Source of the DNA: Candidatus Methanoperedens sp. | GTDB taxonomy: Archaea > Halobacteriota > Methanosarcinia > Methanosarcinales > Methanoperedenaceae | Assembly (NCBI GenBank): GCA_023249105.1 | Contig: JAHFDG010000042.1 | Span: 1 to 34,812, forward strand | Direction of reading: 5' to 3' | Length of the DNA stretch: 34,812 nucleotides | Shown here: piece after piece, positions 30,709 to 34,812 of the stretch | Numbering within the stretch: position 1 is the first letter of the stretch | Layout: every line of letters starts with the position of its first letter | The notes under the pieces: model-generated | Databases searched by the model: none | The model's input: the letters and a program-made list of their open reading frames with translations, nothing else | Told to the model about the DNA's origin: nothing | Program-made: the position numbers and the translations under genes

Positions 30709-31638
30709 TCAGGCATTGATCTCGATGAACACAGCGCAGTGGTCAGAGGCTTCCGTACCTTTAGGGCCAACGCCAGGGAATCTGGGACCTTTATATGCCT
30801 TTGCATAATCTGCAAGTCCACGGCGCTCGATTTTTGGAAGTATCTTTGGATTTTTCTTTGCCAGCGCTTTTGATAAAAGAATATAATCAAACTGGTTTGT
30901 CTCGTGTTTGCCTTCCCAGTAATGAGTCCACTGCTCATTTTTCGGCAAACGTGCTACAACGTTCTCCACAAGTTTATCGTCGAGAATCGGCTTAAGGCAG
31001 CTGGCATCAGGCGTGTCGTTAAAATCTCCAAGTACGGCAAAATTTGCATTTTTTACATTGCTGCCAAAATGCTCGTTAATAATCTCGGCGACTCTGGTCG
31101 TTTGACGCTCACGTTTCTCCGCTGTTTCCGTCACTCCACCAAGCCTGGATTTGAGGTGATTGATAAACAAGGTCAGGCTTTTATTTCCTTTTTTATCGAG
31201 TAAGATATCTGCTTCAAGGCAGTCGCGGGAGAAAATCTCACCTTTAGCATCTTTATCAAACTGGTGTGTCCTCACTCCACCGATTTCAAGCTTGCTAAGA
31301 ATCCCTACATCGATCTGCCTCATGTCATTTCCATCAATAAGCATAGAATATGGATACTTTCTGTTCAGGTATTTGCTGTTGAACTGCTTCAACGTCTCAA
31401 GGTTCTCCACTTCCTGCAGACATATCACATCAGGATCGTTCTCAAGGATTACGCGAGCTGTGTTCTTCCTCTGCCCCTCGTCAAAAATCTCGAACCCAAG
31501 CATGTTTATTCGCCCACCCTCTTTGATGAATTTAGCTGGATCTACTTTCTTTTTTCCCATGCTCCCCCTTTCCGTTGCAAGGAACTTATAACGAAGGAAC
31601 AGGTTCTCTGTATTGAACGTACCTATTTTGATACCCAT
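30709..31638 (-). CDS. Endonuclease/exonuclease/phosphatase (EEP) family protein
   Basis: The 309-residue protein has the EEP (DNase I/APE-like) active-site residues in order: FNTENL (N), ICLQEVEN (metal-binding E), a central RQIDVGILS, INHLKSRLGG (H), AVLGDFNDTPD (D and N), FDYILLS and the final SDHCAVFIEI (D-H pair). Members are Mg2+-dependent phosphodiesterases or phosphatases acting on nucleic acids or lipids. There is no obvious signal peptide, so it is probably cytosolic. It stands alone; the substrate cannot be read from the sequence. Confidence 0.93.
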   Translation of the reverse strand: MGIKIGTFNTENLFLRYKFLATERGSMGKKKVDPAKFIKEGGRINMLGFEIFDEGQRKNTARVILENDPDVICLQEVENLETLKQFNSKYLNRKYPYSMLIDGNDMRQIDVGILSKLEIGGVRTHQFDKDAKGEIFSRDCLEADILLDKKGNKSLTLFINHLKSRLGGVTETAEKRERQTTRVAEIINEHFGSNVKNANFAVLGDFNDTPDASCLKPILDDKLVENVVARLPKNEQWTHYWEGKHETNQFDYILLSKALAKKNPKILPKIERRGLADYAKAYKGPRFPGVGPKGTEASDHCAVFIEINA

Positions 31639-31829
31639 AGAATAACCACCGAAAGTAAATAAAGACTTAATGATTAATATATCTTTGTATCCTTATTCTG
31701 ATTGCGCTAAAAATGAATCACGAGATTGCAAATAACACAGCTTATATTTTAACTCTCAGCTTAAATAAAACTCTCGCTACTTTTTCCAGCTACGTATGCT
31801 GTTTTAATTTTTCGGGGTTGAAATTTCCT

Positions 31830-32612
31830 CTACATGAAATCTAACATAAATCTCAATTCTTTTACGACCTCCTCAAAATCGGGGAGGTTTTTAGTAAGTC
31901 TTGCAAGCGCGATAGTCCAGAACTTTTTTGCCTCGGAAAGCCTATTCTTGTCAAAGATTAGATCGGGTTTGAACTCGACCCCTGTAATCTGGCATTTCAG
32001 GATAAGAAGTTCTTTGATCTTATCCGGGTTGAACTCTTTTTCTTTCATGAGCCGCCAGACATCGTAATAATCCCGTGCCTTCCCTCTCTGAAGGATGCTG
32101 CGGAGCTTTTCCACCAGGATCTCATTTGGCGAATAAACAAGTACTTCAAATTCCGGAATATCCTCATACTCAGGCTTCACTTTTATCCGCAGGGGTTTTT
32201 CAACCATTTTTTCTTTCAGGGAGATGTCATGAGCGATCTTATTCTTGAATCCGATCGGACCCAGAAACTGGACATCAGCAAAAATAGCATACTCTCTTGC
32301 ATTAAAAGCACTGAACGAATAAGCGATATTGCTTTTCTTGCTGATAGATGAGAAAACATGCTCAAATCCCAGTTTCAAATCTGAAGGATTAACTTCCTGC
32401 ATGATCGTGAAGTCCAGATCCTCAGAAAGACGCCATTCAGGAAAGTAAATTTTCCTTATCGCTGTCCCTCCTTTAAAGATCAGGATATCCCTGAGCTTTG
32501 AGTCCTCCCAGTAAATGCCGCTGAGCAGCCATGTCAGAGCGTAATCCTTTTCCAGGGTCGCCACATTGAAACCTGTCTTTCTGGCTCGCCTTCTTAATTC
32601 ATTTTCATCCAT
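31830..32612 (-). CDS. abiEii: AbiEii-type nucleotidyltransferase toxin
   Basis: AbiEii toxins are MenT-like nucleotidyltransferases that block growth, for example during phage infection. The 260-residue protein has the signature KGGTAIRKIYFPEWRLSEDL with the acidic pair in SEDLDF (about residues 47-68) and the later motif GKARDYYDVWRLM near residue 180. Both are intact, so the toxin should be active. It lies two bases after the antitoxin gene and is probably translationally coupled to it. AbiE systems are type IV toxin-antitoxin pairs. Confidence 0.93.
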   Translation of the reverse strand: MDENELRRRARKTGFNVATLEKDYALTWLLSGIYWEDSKLRDILIFKGGTAIRKIYFPEWRLSEDLDFTIMQEVNPSDLKLGFEHVFSSISKKSNIAYSFSAFNAREYAIFADVQFLGPIGFKNKIAHDISLKEKMVEKPLRIKVKPEYEDIPEFEVLVYSPNEILVEKLRSILQRGKARDYYDVWRLMKEKEFNPDKIKELLILKCQITGVEFKPDLIFDKNRLSEAKKFWTIALARLTKNLPDFEEVVKELRFMLDFM

Positions 32613-32614
32613 TT

Positions 32615-33430
32615 TTAATACCTCATCCAGCCCGTGAGTTCATCCTTCGTCCGGTTTATAATGAGTCCGTATTTTTTAGAATATTCCAGAACTTTCTTTG
32701 GTCCAAGGGGGTCAAGCCACATATACCCCATAAAGTCGCTCAAAGTTTTCTCAGGACATATTCCTTCTGCTAAGCCGAGCAGCTCCAGCGCATAACAAAC
32801 CCTCCTCGTAACCACGCTCACTCCCAGTCTTTCTGAGTACTCAAGCAGCTTTACAAAGTCCAGTTCATTTCTGGCATTCCATACCCCTTTGATAGCTTCA
32901 TCCAGCCCGCCGCAGTATTTTGGATATAACATGCAGTCAACGATAGTTTTCTCCCTTGAAGATATATTGAACGTACCCCTGGCAGCCTTTTCTTCCACAG
33001 TTCCGAAAAATCTCTTTTTTGTCAATGTGACAAATTCGAATCGGGTTTCTCCATAATCCAGATCTCTTTTCCTCTGTGTTGTGGCAACAAAGACAACATT
33101 GGGAACCTGTTCAGTCATGCCCCAATAATTAAGGGCAGTCCAGAAACCGATGTAATAAACATCTATGATAGATGGAACGATTAGATATGGAACCTCAGAC
33201 CATGATCCCTCGTACCCCGCTCTTGCGGGGATCAACAGATATTTTCCTTTTTCTATCTCTTCGATCCTTCCCTTTTTCTTCAAGCGGTACACCACATTCC
33301 AGACAGAGGGAGTGGAGGTTTTAAGAATTCGTTTTGCATCGCTTATTGAAAAGACCGATCTATTCTCCTCTTCTAAAGTGAACAGCAGCCTGAGTTCGTT
33401 CGCTCCTAATTTTATATTTCGTGTAATCAT
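32615..33430 (-). CDS. abiEi: AbiEi-type antitoxin and transcriptional autorepressor
   Basis: The 271-residue protein has an N-terminal winged-helix domain (about 1-70: FSISDAKRILKTSTPSVWNVVYRL), a middle domain with VPYLIVPSIIDVYYIGFWTALNYWG in part, and a C-terminal antitoxin domain. The family neutralises AbiEii without forming a stable complex and represses its own promoter. A 37-bp palindrome covers the start codon, fitting autorepression. A TATA-like CTTATTAATATTTG lies upstream. Gene order (antitoxin first) is normal. Confidence 0.92.
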   Translation of the reverse strand: MITRNIKLGANELRLLFTLEEENRSVFSISDAKRILKTSTPSVWNVVYRLKKKGRIEEIEKGKYLLIPARAGYEGSWSEVPYLIVPSIIDVYYIGFWTALNYWGMTEQVPNVVFVATTQRKRDLDYGETRFEFVTLTKKRFFGTVEEKAARGTFNISSREKTIVDCMLYPKYCGGLDEAIKGVWNARNELDFVKLLEYSERLGVSVVTRRVCYALELLGLAEGICPEKTLSDFMGYMWLDPLGPKKVLEYSKKYGLIINRTKDELTGWMRY

Positions 33431-33458
33431 ACTCTTGTTGAGTGAGAGTATTGTTACA
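33422..33458 (-). promoter_or_regulatory. abiE operator palindrome
   Basis: TGTAATCATACTCT and AGAGTATTGTTACA are inverted repeats: 14-bp arms with two mismatches and a 9-bp spacer. The palindrome overlaps the abiEi ATG (33428-33430) and ends close to the TATA-like sequence. Known AbiEi proteins bind inverted repeats at their own promoter, so this is the likely site. Confidence 0.7.
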
Positions 33459-33611
33459 CAAATATTAATAAGTTTCTATTTGCAGTAAATTCAAGGGAAA
33501 AGGAGATAAACCTCTTGATGTAAAAACTAAACTATACGTATGCCTCTCTTCGACAAGCAAAAAAGCACCCCCTGCATAGCATACTTGCAAACCCCTGCGC
33601 TTCGTTAGTTC

Positions 33612-33647
33612 GGTCGCCAAATACCATCACTGTATTTGCGCTTGACC
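33612..33647 (-). terminator. Hairpin after the winged-helix gene
   Basis: CAAATAC and GTATTTG form a perfect 7-bp stem with a 7-nt loop, extended by a GGTC/GACC pair. It lies about 40 bases after the stop of the minus-strand gene starting at 34062 and may end its transcript. Confidence 0.4.
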
Positions 33648-33684
33648 TGAGTAGCTCTTTAGCATTCCCGTCTTTCTGGCTAAT

Positions 33685-34062
33685 TTAATCTTTACCCAAT
33701 TCCTTCAACCGCTTAATCTTTGCTCGTTCTTCATTAACCGCTGTCTTCTGCTTGTTTTCAAGTTGAGCAACAATATCATTAAAGCCGATTTTGAGCGAGT
33801 ATATCTTAAACGGCCTGCCTTTGCCGGGCTTCTTCTCCTCTCGTTCAGTTATCCAGTCCCGTTCCATCAACTGCTTCGTTGCAATGCTGACTTCAGGCTG
33901 ACGGAGGTTTGCTCCTCTTTCGAGGTCGAGCGATTTGGCTGATTTCACGTTATGAAGATAAGCCAGTGTTATGGCAGCATTTCTGCTCATGCCTAAAGAA
34001 ATAAGAGCATCAGCAATTTCCTCATCCTTTTCATCAAGCTGTTTAATATCAAGAGATTTCAT
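33685..34062 (-). CDS. Winged-helix transcriptional regulator (TrmB/MarR-like)
   Basis: I start at the ATG at 34062 (125 residues), with GGGTGT just upstream; the frame extends further but with no sensible sequence. Residues 10-85 give a winged-helix pattern: ADALISLGMSRNAAITLAYL, then NLRQPEVSIATKQLMERDWI (recognition helix) and a basic wing KKPGKGRPFKIYSL. A Lys/Glu coiled-coil tail follows. It resembles archaeal TrmB-type or MarR-like regulators without a ligand domain. It lies downstream of the small zinc-ribbon gene in the same direction. Confidence 0.82.
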   Translation of the reverse strand: MKSLDIKQLDEKDEEIADALISLGMSRNAAITLAYLHNVKSAKSLDLERGANLRQPEVSIATKQLMERDWITEREEKKPGKGRPFKIYSLKIGFNDIVAQLENKQKTAVNEERAKIKRLKELGKD

Positions 34063-34126
34063 ACACCCATATAATATAGTAAGCATTATTTTAATGTTGT
34101 GATAAGGGAACAGCAAATACTCAGAA

Positions 34127-34351
34127 CTATTTGTTCTCTATGATTTCAGCGATTCGATTTCCACAGAAAATACACTGGAGAAGCTTTGCATTTCCAACCG
34201 TGAAATATTGCATCATGTGACCACATTTTCTACAGAATGACGCCTCACCTTTTGCTTTTATGGTATCTATTGCATGTCTTATAGAACGTAATTGATTGTC
34301 TTGCTCTTTGTCAAGATACATCAGGTCTTCATCACTGAATATTATCGGCAT
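34127..34351 (-). CDS. Small zinc-ribbon protein (74 aa)
   Basis: The protein has an acidic helical N-terminus (FSDEDLMYLDKEQDNQL) and a zinc ribbon formed by C40-x2-C43 (FCRKCGHMM) and C60-x2-C63 (LQCIFCGNR). It is 65 nt upstream of the winged-helix gene in the same direction and may share its transcript. The family is not recognised beyond the ribbon. Confidence 0.7.
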   Translation of the reverse strand: MPIIFSDEDLMYLDKEQDNQLRSIRHAIDTIKAKGEASFCRKCGHMMQYFTVGNAKLLQCIFCGNRIAEIIENK

Positions 34352-34675
34352 TTCTATTCACTCCGGTTTTTCAAGTTGTTAATACAGAACTTAACTTGGC
34401 AACACTGGTAAATATATATCTGTGCGTCTCCGCTTTAAATCAAAACCCCAATAAACTCCAATCGAAACCAATAGAACTTATGGCAAGGTAAATAACCACA
34501 ATTACTATGATAACTGTAATCAAATAATAAAAACCATTCCTGGTATTAACGCTGATGGTTTATACAGTTCATCGTGTGGAGACGGAGAAAACAAAGCTTC
34601 ATGAATCATTTTCAATATTTTTATTATTTCCATGAATCCACATTGAGAAAATTAAAAAAAACTTGTTTCGGAACT
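34352..34675. other. Intergenic region before the probable transposase
   Basis: I see no convincing gene. On the minus strand a short frame without a start codon (about 34460-34545) reads LITVIIVIVVIYLAISSIG, a membrane-helix-like stretch that could be a remnant. The rest is AT-rich. Confidence 0.3.
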
Positions 34676-34715
34676 TATTTTGGAATCATAATACTAGTAT
34701 AACGATTCCAAAATA
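34676..34715. repeat. Perfect 12-bp inverted repeat before the transposase start
   Basis: TATTTTGGAATC (34676-34687) and GATTCCAAAATA (34704-34715) are exact inverted repeats separated by 16 bp that include the palindrome ATACTAGTAT. They lie about 40 bases before the probable transposase ATG, so this may be the end of an insertion sequence or its operator. Confidence 0.55.
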
Positions 34716-34756
34716 GCATAACAATATTTATTAGTAAAGAGCGCTAATATAATAAT

Positions 34757-34812
34757 ATGCCATTTTTAAGCCATCGCTCGAAACTACAATTGACTGAAAA
34801 GGAAATCGAAAA
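34757..34812 (+). CDS. Probable IS630-type transposase, N-terminus only
   Basis: An ATG at 34757 opens a frame that runs off the window: MPFLSHRSKLQLTEKEIEK. The pattern, a short basic lead and then LxLTExE, resembles the start of the helix-turn-helix domain of IS630-family transposases. Only 18 residues are visible, so the call is tentative. The inverted repeat just upstream supports an insertion-sequence edge. Confidence 0.4.
   Translation, partial: MPFLSHRSKLQLTEKEIE

Noticed and set aside
21774-34812. The idea that the window is an extrachromosomal element such as a Borg or plasmid
   Set aside because: It is contiguous with core chromosomal genes (arl, che, cimA, ilvBN), and I see no replication gene or long terminal repeats.
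1-34812. tRNA, rRNA or CRISPR arrays
   Set aside because: I looked for cloverleaf-like GG...TTCGA...CC patterns and regularly spaced repeats in the gaps and found none I could support.

Overview
The window reads as a chromosomal segment of a euryarchaeon. It carries an archaellum (arl/fla) operon, an archaeal-type chemotaxis operon with CheC and CheD, a Cdc48 N-domain protein, a TRAM protein, a CimA/LeuA-type synthase and TATA-box promoters, with strong GGAGG-type ribosome binding sites in many places. Gene content fits Methanosarcinales. A Methanoperedens-like host is my guess from the style of the genes and intergenic repeats; it is inference, not proof. I see no tRNA, rRNA or CRISPR array.

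Region 1 (1-2200): an MgtC/SapB-like membrane protein, a DUF1805 protein and a CDF zinc/cation exporter.

Region 2 (2200-14800, all minus strand): a complete motility module. It is transcribed arlB1-arlB2-arlF-arlG-arlH-arlI-arlJ, then cheY-cheB-cheA-cheR-cheC-cheD. The arl and che halves each have a promoter, and both promoters contain the same 37-bp block (27/37 identical, ungapped): two TTTCACA-like direct repeats one helical turn apart, next to a GTTTATA TATA box. No cheW, cheF, receptor gene or arlCDE lies in the cluster. A degenerate receiver-domain protein sits just upstream of arlB1.

Region 3 (14800-21650): a long intergenic stretch, then a gene with a ribbon-helix-helix-like N-terminus whose promoter carries a nested palindrome, and a 52-residue membrane peptide. 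This unit is bracketed by two inverted copies of a 128-141-bp element with terminal inverted repeats. Then come an M42 aminopeptidase and the branched-chain amino acid genes cimA/leuA, ilvB and ilvN. The cimA and ilvB leaders both carry a GACCCCG...CGGGG hairpin. cimA has no normal start codon unless one G is removed from a GGG run.

Region 4 (21770-34812): accessory DNA with many small, Cys-rich or unknown genes. Its highlights are: (i) a four-gene minus-strand cassette encoding an antitoxin-like DNA binder, a zinc-ribbon protein, a PD-(D/E)XK nuclease-like protein and an unusual fusion of the Cdc48/p97 substrate-binding N-domains to HEAT repeats with no AAA+ ATPase; (ii) a strongly folded candidate RNA of about 111 nt with its own TATA box, ahead of a three-gene operon ending in a SWIM zinc-finger protein, where RNA and operon share an identical 13-nt ribosome-binding segment; (iii) an AbiEi/AbiEii toxin-antitoxin pair with a long operator palindrome over the antitoxin start codon; (iv) small zinc-ribbon, DUF2703, TRAM, PNPOx-like and endonuclease/exonuclease/phosphatase proteins, several families of short repeats, and the first codons of a probable IS630-type transposase at the right edge.
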